Origin: Cenarchaeum sp. SB0662_bin_33
Lineage (GTDB): Archaea; Thermoproteota; Nitrososphaeria; Nitrososphaerales; Nitrosopumilaceae
Assembly (NCBI GenBank): GCA_009840065.1
Contig: VXON01000083.1
Location: forward strand, 1-6,299
Direction of reading: 5' to 3'
DNA: 6,299 bases
Shown here: one piece after another, positions 1 through 5,128 of the stretch
How positions within the stretch are numbered: position 1 is the first letter of the stretch
How the letters are laid out: each line of letters opens with the position of its first letter
Made by a program: the position numbers and the translations under genes
Notes under the pieces: model-generated
The model's database searches: none
Told to the model about the DNA's origin: nothing
What the model saw: the letters and a program-made list of their open reading frames with translations, nothing else

Positions 1-74
1 TTGACATGCTCATATATGCCACCTACTCTGTGAGGGGGGTTGAGTATGTACATCCATAATCAAGATGGCATCTC
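1..74. other. Region 3' of the dehydrogenase, with a stem-loop
   Basis: This is non-coding sequence downstream of the minus-strand dehydrogenase. ACATGCTCA (4-12) can pair over all nine positions with TGAGTATGT (41-49) in a plus-strand transcript, with one G-U pair, around a 28-base loop containing a run of six G. In the minus-strand transcript one position becomes an A/C mismatch, so it is not an ideal terminator for the dehydrogenase. No T-tract follows the gene. The TTGACATGCTC start resembles the hairpin-end motifs of IS200/IS605-type elements, but no TnpA or TnpB gene is present here, so that reading is weak. Confidence 0.3.
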
Positions 75-962
75 CTAGTCATCATGTGGTTTTGCTTTCA
101 TGCGCACAAACTCTAGTATTCCGGTATAGTCTAGACCACCCAGGCCCTTTGAGACTGCACTGGTATACATATCCAAAATTGTATCTGACATCTCCAGATG
201 TACACCAGACAACCCAGCAGCATCACGTATCATGCCTAGGTCCTTTGTTAGGTTCTCCAGTGTGAAGGTGGCATTGTACTCTGACTTTATCATTTTGTAT
301 GCCTTTCTTTTACTCATGCCCGTGCCAAAGTATGTGGAGTTTAGTACTTTTAGAAATGTGTCTGGTGGTATCTTCATGGCCCGCGCCAGTGTTATCCCCT
401 CGGAGAGTGAGACTGCCAGCGAGGCTATCTGCATGTTCATGCAGAGCTTGACTGCATGTGCCGTCCCCGGCCCGCCCACATGATGTATCGTACTACATAC
501 TGTGCCAAGCACATCACGAATACTGTCCAGAGATGCCTCATCGCCATCAACTATGGCCACCAGTTGACCATCTACGGCAGCATCAGGGCCACCCATTACG
601 GGTGTGCCCAGCCAGCATATGCCATACTCCTCAAAGCGGTGACGTATCCTTGTAGAGTCTGCCGGTAGTATGGTGCTCATGTCGGCTATTATGGTATTAT
701 TATCACATCCATGCACTATACCCTCCTTCCCAAAGCAGACATCGTATACGGCAGGGCCGTCCCGCACCAGTGTAAGTACAAGATCCGACAGCCGGGCAGC
801 CTCCCGCGGACTTGCCGTAAGTGTGCAACCGCAGGAGACGAGGTTTTTTGCCTTCTGTGGTGTTCTATTATACACGTATACGTTGTGGCCTGCCTGCACC
901 AGACGCTGCGCAACTGCACTTCCCAGCATACCGGTACCCACCACGCTCACGGACTTTGTCAT
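75..962 (-). CDS. NAD(P)-dependent beta-hydroxyacid dehydrogenase (3-hydroxyisobutyrate dehydrogenase / 6PGDH superfamily)
   Basis: This 295-residue cytoplasmic oxidoreductase has the normal length for the family. Residues 5-14 form the Rossmann dinucleotide loop (G9-x-G11-x-x-G14). The NRT at 32-34, after the second strand, places an arginine where NADP would be bound. The substrate-binding signature is DMSTILP at 94-100, followed by PVMGGP at 121-126, where most relatives have PVSGG. The catalytic lysine and its partner asparagine are K172 and N176, and the conserved KD pair of the C-terminal helical domain is at 240-241. The family reduces or oxidises small beta-hydroxyacids or their semialdehydes (3-hydroxyisobutyrate, tartronate, succinic semialdehyde); the true substrate cannot be read from the sequence. 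An in-frame TTG lies 27 bases upstream, but I chose the ATG because it overlaps the upstream stop as ATGA, a translational-coupling arrangement, and begins just before the first Rossmann strand. Confidence 0.93.
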   Translation of the reverse strand: MTKSVSVVGTGMLGSAVAQRLVQAGHNVYVYNRTPQKAKNLVSCGCTLTASPREAARLSDLVLTLVRDGPAVYDVCFGKEGIVHGCDNNTIIADMSTILPADSTRIRHRFEEYGICWLGTPVMGGPDAAVDGQLVAIVDGDEASLDSIRDVLGTVCSTIHHVGGPGTAHAVKLCMNMQIASLAVSLSEGITLARAMKIPPDTFLKVLNSTYFGTGMSKRKAYKMIKSEYNATFTLENLTKDLGMIRDAAGLSGVHLEMSDTILDMYTSAVSKGLGGLDYTGILEFVRMKAKPHDD

Positions 963-1333
963 CTTCTCGCCTCGGACTTTAACTTCCAAAAGCCCCCTAT
1001 GCGTGGAGCGGTAAAGTGCAGGTTCCCTATCAGGCGGTCGCCCTGACGTACCATGGCATAGTCGGACTTTTCAATGCCGTATGTACGCTCCCTAGGCTTG
1101 TATCCACCCTCTATCACTTTTATGCGAAACCGCTTGCTGACCTTCTGTATCAGTCGGCGGGCAATCTGCACATCGCCCACCCACGAGAACATCTCAAACT
1201 CTCCAAAGTTTGTAGTTGATATAATCTCACCATACAGTCTGGCCTCAAGACGATCACCGGACTGCTTGTTAAGCCATGATACAGCTTTCTCCCCCCAACC
1301 ACGTTCCACACCAAAGGTCTCCGAGTCCTTCAT
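959..1333 (-). CDS. Conserved-looking hypothetical protein, 124 residues, coupled to the dehydrogenase
   Basis: I do not recognise this protein. It is soluble, basic at the C terminus (KLKSEARR) and rich in aromatic residues, with no signal peptide or membrane segment. The central part alternates short strand-like stretches (ARLYGEIIS, EFEMFSWVG) with a basic helix-like segment (QIARRLIQKVSKRFRIKV), suggesting a compact alpha/beta fold. There are no cysteines and no obvious catalytic motif. The ATG is supported by a TATA-like box centred 25 bases upstream, with no room for a leader. Its TGA overlaps the dehydrogenase ATG by four bases, so the two proteins are probably made from one message. 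Gene pairing hints at a shared role with the dehydrogenase, but this is inference only. Confidence 0.8.
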   Translation of the reverse strand: MKDSETFGVERGWGEKAVSWLNKQSGDRLEARLYGEIISTTNFGEFEMFSWVGDVQIARRLIQKVSKRFRIKVIEGGYKPRERTYGIEKSDYAMVRQGDRLIGNLHFTAPRIGGFWKLKSEARR

Positions 1334-1353
1334 AGTATATGTAATCGATACGG

Positions 1354-1362
1354 ATAATTAAA
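1354..1362 (-). promoter_or_regulatory. TATA box of the 124-residue protein / dehydrogenase pair
   Basis: TTTAATTAT on the minus strand is centred 25 bases upstream of the ATG at 1333. That is the distance from an archaeal TATA box to its transcription start, so the message is predicted to begin at or next to the start codon (leaderless). It lies in the 36-base gap after the zinc-protein gene, so this pair may be transcribed independently of it. Confidence 0.5.
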
Positions 1363-1369
1363 TCTCATA

Positions 1370-1501
1370 TCATGGTATCTCTTCTGCGTTGTCTGCACAG
1401 TGCTTGTGCACCCACCTATCCTGAGAATCTTTTACTATCTCCCTGCCCGCCCGGATCATGTCATCACATGCGGGACATTTTGTATTGAACCGTGCCTTCA
1501 T
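1370..1501 (-). CDS. Zinc-binding mini-protein, 43 residues (CxxC...HxxC)
   Basis: This is a tiny cytoplasmic protein dominated by one metal site: C9-x2-C12-x19-H32-x2-C35, with a conserved-looking glycine (G19) and W30 just before the histidine. The spacing, with aromatic-x-H-x-x-C at the end, resembles the PARP-type zinc finger. Similar small proteins occur in thaumarchaea (from memory, not searched), and their role is unknown; nucleic-acid or protein binding is plausible. The start is uncertain. I chose the ATG that begins the compact domain (MKARFNTKCPAC). The frame remains open upstream to an ATG at 1651, giving 93 residues, and a weak TATA-like TAATATA (1679-1685, read on the other strand) lies 31 bases before that ATG. 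The extra 50 residues are of low complexity and look unlike folded protein. Confidence 0.72.
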   Translation of the reverse strand: MKARFNTKCPACDDMIRAGREIVKDSQDRWVHKHCADNAEEIP

Positions 1502-2177
1502 GAATATGCGTGATGTGCTGCGCCTAATAGCAGTTGCGCGTGACGAGGGGTTGGTGCATAATTCTCCACTACTCATCAGTGTCAGGTTTTTAGCAGAAAC
1601 TTGTGCGCAAGTCCCAATGTACGGCGTATATCGCATCCGGCGGGGCTCCATACGTTGGTGGTGTGTCTTGTTATCGGCTAATATAGAGGTCAGTTTTTCC
1701 TGAGTGGATGGAATTTATGCCACGGGCGTTTGTCCCGGTATGCGGTACCGGACTCATGTATCGGCATCTTTTGCATATGAGGTACGTTGATCTTAGTAGT
1801 GTCGCCAGCACCTTTCCTGTCTTTTGTATTTATTCACTATAAAGATCAAGATATAAACATTTAAATCGTATAGTACGGTACTATAAATAAATAGACTACA
1901 TCATTAAGGAACCAACGTTGTTTATGTTTCCGGCGGACAATATCAGATTTACGCACCAACCCCGGCATAGACACAAGCCAAATGCCGTATGGTCCTTAGG
2001 TTATTTTAAAGCAATCATAGTCATCATCGATAAGGGGCCTATGTTGTCCGGATGTTGCCGAGAACGATCTCCTCTGAGAATGCAGTTGATGATCATTTTA
2101 CATACATCATGGTAATTTGGAGTTGACATACTCCTAGTAACCATGATTTCGTCCCCCCGCATGACAGGCAGCAATTA
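1502..2177. other. Intergenic region without a convincing gene
   Basis: About 675 bases contain no reading frame I trust. A 65-codon plus-strand frame (1918-2115, TTG or ATG start) has scrambled composition (three H/R-rich turns, CC, many rare transitions) and no recognisable domain. CCGGTA (1735-1740) and TACCGG (1746-1751) form a six-base-pair stem with a five-base loop. The AT-rich block at 1839-1893 carries several TATA-like words and a perfect palindrome, described separately. TTGACATACTC (2123-2133) matches the first 11 bases of the window at 10 positions. The region could hold an unannotated small RNA, the upstream control region of neighbouring genes, or decayed sequence. Confidence 0.5.
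1839..1893 (+). promoter_or_regulatory. AT-rich promoter-like patch with a 17-bp palindrome
   Basis: Within 55 bases there are four TATA-like words (CTATAAAG, GATATAAAC, ATTTAAAT, ACTATAAATAAAT). Between them, at 1869-1885, sits TATAGTAC-G-GTACTATA, a perfect inverted repeat with eight-base arms around one base. The last TATA word (1881-1893) overlaps the right arm and would start a plus-strand transcript near 1912-1918, close to the TTG at 1918 and ATG at 1924 of a doubtful short frame. Equivalent boxes read on the minus strand could also drive leftward transcription. The palindrome overlapping a TATA word has the layout of a repressor operator, but no regulator or target gene is visible. 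Confidence 0.35.
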
Positions 2178-2185
2178 GATTAGTT
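2178..2185. repeat. Left 8-bp target-site duplication (GATTAGTT)
   Basis: GATTAGTT directly abuts the outer end of the left terminal inverted repeat and recurs identically at 2454-2461 beside the right one. A perfect 8-bp direct repeat exactly at both boundaries is the expected footprint of transposase-mediated insertion. Confidence 0.78.
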
Positions 2186-2236
2186 GTAAGAGGTCAACCC
2201 CCCACATGAATGACAGTCTTCGCGTGATTAAGCAGT
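2186..2236 (+). repeat. Left terminal inverted repeat of the 268-bp element
   Basis: These 51 bases are the reverse complement of 2399-2453 at 48 positions, with one 4-base length difference in the C-rich tract after GTCAA and three substitutions. The inner 16 bases, CGCGTGATTAAGCAGT, and the outer 14 bases are both perfectly conserved between the two arms. Confidence 0.85.
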
Positions 2237-2398
2237 GATGGTCCTGTGTATATTCCGTAGATAATATCCATATCCACCCGGCATCATGCCCTTTCTAGAT
2301 GTAAAGACTTCTCACTGTCTAGTATAATTTGGCTAACTGGCGGTCTGAGCATACAAACCGGCGGTTTGTTGCCAAATGGGGGTTTCTGTATAACCACT

Positions 2399-2453
2399 AC
2401 TGCTTAATCACGCGCAGTCTGTTATTCATGTGGAGGGGAGGTTGACCTCTTAC
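2399..2453 (-). repeat. Right terminal inverted repeat of the 268-bp element
   Basis: This 55-base partner of the left arm ends in GGTTGACCTCTTAC directly against the right target duplication. It carries four more bases in the purine-rich tract (G-rich on this strand) than the left arm. The long matching arms would let a transcript or single strand of the element fold into one large hairpin. Confidence 0.85.
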
Positions 2454-2461
2454 GATTAGTT
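2454..2461. repeat. Right 8-bp target-site duplication (GATTAGTT)
   Basis: An identical copy of 2178-2185, directly abutting the right arm. It ends 11 bases before the first base of the TATA box of the methyltransferase gene. Confidence 0.78.
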
Positions 2462-2472
2462 TGCAACCCAGC

Positions 2473-2481
2473 TTTATAAAT
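2473..2481 (+). promoter_or_regulatory. TATA box of the homocysteine methyltransferase gene
   Basis: TTTATAAAT is a near-ideal archaeal TATA box centred 25 bases upstream of the ATG at 2502, predicting a leaderless message that begins at that ATG. This argues against the in-frame TTG at 2481, which would lie inside the box and upstream of the transcription start. The box and the roughly six bases where TFB would bind lie outside the inserted element, so core promoter function is probably intact, while anything further upstream has been displaced by 276 bp. Confidence 0.7.
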
Positions 2482-2501
2482 TGGCAGATACGACAAAAAC
2501 C

Positions 2502-3428
2502 ATGCAAAGATTCCTAGACGCGTTACATGACCGCACACTCCTCTTTGATGGCGCAATGGGTACTGAGATACAAAAACTCGAACTGACATCCGACAGCTTT
2601 CCCGGAGGCCAGGCCGGCTTTAATGATGGTCTAACAGTTACGTGTCCCGATAATATAGCTACAATACACCACAAGTATCTGGATGCCGGAGCCGACTGTA
2701 TAGAGACGAATACGTTTGGCTCAAACCTGCTCAAGCTTGAAGAGTATAATATGGCAGACCAGGCCTTTGATATCAACAGGCAGGCCGCCGAGATCGCCGT
2801 CAGGGCTGCATCATCATATGAAGAAAGATACGTGATAGGCACGATGGGTCCTACCGGTTTTCTTCCATCTAGTACCGAGGAGACGCTGGGCAACACCCCA
2901 CTAGAAGATATAGAGGAAGCGTTCCACGTGCAAGCCAAGGGTCTGGCAGCAGGAGGGGTCGATGCAATACTCATAGAGACCGGCAACGACATGGTAGAGA
3001 TGAAGATGGCCATATTGGCTGCAAAACCCACTGGCCTGCCCATTATGGCGAATGTGACATTTCCACAATATGGCAAGATGTTGCTAGGTACACCGGTTGA
3101 TGCCGCATATATAACACTGTCCGGGATGGGCATAGACGCATTTGGTGTCAACTGCTCCACAGGTCCTGTCGAGATGACTCCTGCAATAGACTGGTTAAAT
3201 CATAATGCATCACATCCCATATTGATGGTGCCCAACGCCGGCCTGCCAGAGAATGTGGATGGATGCGCCTGTTACTCCATGACGCCAGATATTATGACCG
3301 GCCTGATGGCAGACATACTTGCAAAGTATCACAATGTCAAGATAATCGGCGGCTGTTGTGGCACCACTCCCGAGCACATACGCAGGCTGAGACAGATGAT
3401 GGATGATTTACAGGCACCTATACCATAA
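2502..3428 (+). CDS. Homocysteine S-methyltransferase domain protein (MetH N-terminal module, standalone)
   Basis: This 308-residue cytoplasmic enzyme transfers a methyl group to homocysteine to make methionine. It is a single homocysteine-binding TIM-barrel domain: DGAMGTEIQ at 16-24, GADCIETNTFGSN at 63-75, the first zinc cysteine in GVNCSTGP (C218), PNAGLP at 244-249, and the paired zinc cysteines in GGCCGTTPEHI (C285, C286). The ETNTFGSN, NCSTGP and PNAGLP forms are closer to the first module of cobalamin-dependent methionine synthase than to betaine-homocysteine methyltransferase. The folate, B12-binding and activation modules are missing, and the gene ends cleanly at TAA. In several archaea MetH is split, so a partner carrying the pterin and B12 domains would be expected; none is in this window. 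Alternatively it could use S-methylmethionine or another donor. ATG 2502 was chosen over TTG 2481 because of the TATA position. Confidence 0.9.
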   Translation: MQRFLDALHDRTLLFDGAMGTEIQKLELTSDSFPGGQAGFNDGLTVTCPDNIATIHHKYLDAGADCIETNTFGSNLLKLEEYNMADQAFDINRQAAEIAVRAASSYEERYVIGTMGPTGFLPSSTEETLGNTPLEDIEEAFHVQAKGLAAGGVDAILIETGNDMVEMKMAILAAKPTGLPIMANVTFPQYGKMLLGTPVDAAYITLSGMGIDAFGVNCSTGPVEMTPAIDWLNHNASHPILMVPNAGLPENVDGCACYSMTPDIMTGLMADILAKYHNVKIIGGCCGTTPEHIRRLRQMMDDLQAPIP

Positions 3429-3895
3429 CAGATAACATGAGCTGGAGGGTGCCTGAACCCTGCTCTGTTTATGCCCTCCCCGTACTGTCTCAGCAGTACC
3501 TCAGTATGGTCGGTTGCAGTCTGAATGAAAGTGTTTTGTTTTTTGATATGCGTAAAAATGATGACGCGTGTACCAAATGAAAAATTGATGGTTTTTATTT
3601 CCAATTATAGGTGTTTTAAACAATTTTTTGGTATTGAATTGACTATTCAAAAAGCAAAACGCTTTCCACAATTATCGTTTGGCAGGCAGTTCGCTGCCGA
3701 ATGGACACTCTCTAGTTATTCATATGTCGTACTTGGTCAGGTCATACCTGTGTCTCTAGGCAAAATACTACCTTTTGCGTACGGATACTACACTGATATT
3801 ATCAAGTACTATATGTCAAAATACAAGATCTTTATTACTGCTGCCGGATATATGATCCCAGTTATTTAGATAAACTCCCAGTCTATGATGGAATC
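3429..3895. other. AT-rich intergenic region, with a possible terminator near its start
   Basis: I see no convincing gene here. A frame of 114 codons (3525-3869, plus) is open, but it has no TATA box at the right distance, no recognisable domain, and looks like translated AT-rich DNA. Features present include a perfect stem-loop GTACTG-TCTCAG-CAGTAC (3482-3499), an imperfect GGAGGG/CCCTCC pairing just before it, a T-rich run around 3534-3546 that could end the methyltransferase message, and GGCAG-TTCG-CTGCC (3685-3698), a five-base-pair stem with a TTCG loop. The drop in GC relative to both neighbours suggests non-coding or acquired sequence. Confidence 0.45.
3482..3546 (+). terminator. Possible transcription end of the methyltransferase gene
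   Basis: A perfect six-base-pair hairpin (3482-3499) lies 54 bases past the stop codon and is followed, after 35 bases, by a T-rich stretch (TTTTGTTTTTTG, 3535-3546). Archaeal termination depends mainly on T-rich runs in the non-template strand, so the T-run is the more likely signal and the hairpin may be incidental. Confidence 0.35.
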
Positions 3896-3904
3896 TTTTA
3901 AAAA
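3896..3904 (+). promoter_or_regulatory. TATA box of the short-chain dehydrogenase gene
   Basis: TTTTAAAAA is centred 28 bases upstream of the ATG at 3928, so transcription should begin within a few bases of that codon. No ribosome binding site precedes the ATG, in agreement with a leaderless message. Confidence 0.55.
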
Positions 3905-3927
3905 GCACCATACCACACAATGCAATA

Positions 3928-4683
3928 ATGAGAGACAAAGTCTGTTTGGTGACCGGAGCATCGAGCGATATAGGCGAGGGCGTGGTACGACGCTTTGTTG
4001 AGGAGGGCGCCATAGTAATACTGCTGTCTAGAAACCTGACTGCCATGGAGGCTGTGCGGAAACGTGTAGGTTCCATGGGCCGGACAGTATCCATGGTATG
4101 TGATATTACCAACAACTCCCAAGTGTTGCACACAGTTGATCGTATAATTGCAGAGTATGGCAAAATCGATGTCCTTGTGAATAATGCGGGAATTATAACG
4201 GCGCCTACACACTTTCATCAGATGCTACAGTCCGAGATAGACAATATAATAAAGATAAACCTACAGGGCATGTTTAGCGTAACAAAGGCGGTGTTGCGCA
4301 GCATGACTGATCTGAGTCATGGCAGCATTGTAAATATAGGCTCCACATCTTCTGAACGGGCCATACCAAAGGTGCACCTGGCAGTATACTCGTCAACAAA
4401 GGCCGCCATGTCGATGTTTACAAAGTCCATAGCAGTTGAATATGCAAGGCGTAACATCAGATGTAACTGCGTCAATCCTGGAATTATAAATTCGGGAATG
4501 ATCAAGCCATATCTAGATGACCCCGAGGCCCGAAAGGTTCTAGAGTCAAGACTGCCGATGGGCCGTATAGGTGAGCCGCGGGATGTAGCCAATGCGGTAC
4601 TATTCTTTGCGTCCGAAGAGTCATCTTGGATAACCGGCACCACATTAAACGTTGATGGTGGGAGATCCGCGTCCGAAGGCTAG
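3928..4683 (+). CDS. Short-chain dehydrogenase/reductase (SDR), FabG-like
   Basis: This 251-residue NAD(P)-dependent cytoplasmic oxidoreductase has the usual length of a classical SDR. The nucleotide loop is TGASSDIG at 9-16. The central glycine of the family pattern TG-x3-G-x-G is replaced by aspartate (D14), a natural but uncommon variant. SRN at 34-36 (R35 after the second strand) favours NADP. NNAG is at 85-88, and the active-site asparagine is N111. The catalytic serine is S139 or S141 (GSTSS), with Y154 and K158 in YSSTK. NPG is at 183-185, and the C-terminal WITGTTLNVDGG at 234-245 is typical of FabG and sugar or alcohol dehydrogenases. The exact substrate is not readable, and 3-oxoacyl-ACP reductase would be an over-call, since archaea lack the bacterial fatty-acid pathway. 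It is transcribed alone and converges with the mini-protein gene, their stop codons overlapping. Confidence 0.93.
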   Translation: MRDKVCLVTGASSDIGEGVVRRFVEEGAIVILLSRNLTAMEAVRKRVGSMGRTVSMVCDITNNSQVLHTVDRIIAEYGKIDVLVNNAGIITAPTHFHQMLQSEIDNIIKINLQGMFSVTKAVLRSMTDLSHGSIVNIGSTSSERAIPKVHLAVYSSTKAAMSMFTKSIAVEYARRNIRCNCVNPGIINSGMIKPYLDDPEARKVLESRLPMGRIGEPRDVANAVLFFASEESSWITGTTLNVDGGRSASEG

Positions 4684-4790
4684 CCCTGTAATTTTTTATT
4701 CCATCTCATATATGATAGGGCTGCAATCAGTGAGATGGCTACAGTTATGCCACCCCACATGGTTAGCCGTATCACATCAACGTCTGCCAT
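4680..4790 (-). CDS. Single-pass membrane mini-protein, 36 residues
   Basis: The ATG-to-TAG frame encodes a short acidic N terminus (MADVDVIR), one hydrophobic segment at about residues 9-28 (LTMWGGITVAISLIAALSYM), and a basic tail (RWNKKLQG). By the positive-inside rule, the tail should face the cytoplasm. I do not recognise it. Support for a real gene is the protein-like layout, the TATA-like box centred 25 bases upstream of the ATG, and the tight fit between the 103-residue gene and the convergent SDR, whose stop codon overlaps its own by two bases. It is too short for composition statistics to decide. It may be an accessory subunit or a small membrane anchor; no partner is indicated by the sequence. 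Confidence 0.55.
   Translation of the reverse strand: MADVDVIRLTMWGGITVAISLIAALSYMRWNKKLQG
4692..4697 (+). terminator. T-run after the SDR gene
   Basis: Six consecutive T residues begin nine bases after the SDR stop codon, a plausible archaeal termination signal. They lie inside the end of the convergent mini-protein gene, where the other strand encodes NKK. Confidence 0.35.
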
Positions 4791-4810
4791 CAGACAATAA
4801 AATATGGAAC

Positions 4811-4819
4811 TTTAATTTA
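4811..4819 (-). promoter_or_regulatory. TATA-like box of the membrane mini-protein gene
   Basis: TAAATTAAA on the minus strand is centred 25 bases upstream of the ATG at 4790. It overlaps the stop codon of the upstream 103-residue gene, so the mini-protein could be made both from its own message and by read-through of the hemB transcript. Confidence 0.4.
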
Positions 4820-5128
4820 TCCATAATCTAAATATCTCTTGTATCGCTTCTCTATCTCCCGATTATGTCCTGCTGTTATATCATCAATCTCCCGTACTGC
4901 CCTGTGCCGTATGTACCTCTTGATGGAGATAAACTCATCCGTATCCGGAAACGTCTCTAGGGCATCGCATGCAGCCTTAAAGTACTCAACTACCTTGGAG
5001 CGGAACTCTTCCTTTGTAGGGTTTCTGTTGCGGTTCATTCGGAACCAGACGGTGGCAAAGCTTGATCCCGCCACATGTGGCAGCTGGTCTAGGGCCCTGA
5101 CTATCTCAAACTTTTCATCATCCCTCAA
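4817..5128 (-). CDS. Hypothetical protein, 103 residues, coupled to hemB
   Basis: I do not recognise this protein. It is soluble, highly charged and predicted mostly helical, with a strongly basic second half (SIKRYIRHRAVREI, EIEKRYKRYLDYG). There is no cysteine pair, signal peptide or membrane segment. The start is a TTG that overlaps the hemB stop as TTGA. This is the only plausible start, because the next in-frame methionine is at residue 30 and the nearby ATGATG is out of frame. The four-base overlap implies coupled translation and co-expression with porphobilinogen synthase, so a role linked to tetrapyrrole synthesis or its regulation is possible, but nothing in the protein itself shows that. 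Confidence 0.82.
   Translation of the reverse strand: MRDDEKFEIVRALDQLPHVAGSSFATVWFRMNRNRNPTKEEFRSKVVEYFKAACDALETFPDTDEFISIKRYIRHRAVREIDDITAGHNREIEKRYKRYLDYG

Larger units (their letters stand above)
2186..2453. mobile_element. 268-bp non-autonomous transposon-like element (MITE-like)
   Basis: The element is bounded by long terminal inverted repeats (51 and 55 bp) and flanked by a perfect 8-bp target duplication. It encodes no transposase and no reading frame of note, so it fits a miniature inverted-repeat element mobilised in trans by a full-length relative elsewhere. The outermost 14 bases, GTAAGAGGTCAACC, are perfectly inverted at the two ends. The interior (2237-2398) contains nested symmetry: ATTTGGC (2327-2333) pairs with GCCAAAT (2371-2377), and between them ACAAACCG-G-CGGTTTGT (2353-2369) is a perfect inverted repeat. 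An 8-bp duplication is compatible with several families (for example IS1, IS256 or IS4 types), and I cannot assign one. It lies just upstream of the methyltransferase promoter; removing it and one target copy leaves a continuous, ordinary upstream region. Confidence 0.8.

Noticed and set aside
1..49. Possible IS200/IS605-type hairpin end, with a similar TTGACATACTC at 2123-2133
   Set aside because: The two 11-base words match at 10 positions and the first forms a stem-loop, but no TnpA or TnpB gene or remnant is visible between or beside them and the second has no hairpin. Too short to call.
670..1046. Long plus-strand frames opposite the dehydrogenase gene
   Set aside because: They are antisense shadows of a gene with clear family motifs and have no recognisable product.
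1918..2115. Open frame of 65 codons on the plus strand after the AT-rich patch
   Set aside because: The start lies at a suitable distance from a TATA-like word, but the translation is rich in H, R, C and M in no protein-like order and matches nothing I know.
2474..3160. 228-codon minus-strand frame opposite the methyltransferase gene
   Set aside because: Antisense shadow; the plus-strand gene has complete zinc and substrate motifs throughout, and the minus translation is serine- and alanine-rich with no domain.
3525..3869. Open frame of 114 codons on the plus strand between the methyltransferase and the SDR
   Set aside because: No TATA box at the expected distance, no recognisable domain or coherent hydrophobic pattern, and AT-rich composition unlike neighbouring genes. 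An open frame of this length can occur by chance. Conservation in relatives would reverse this.
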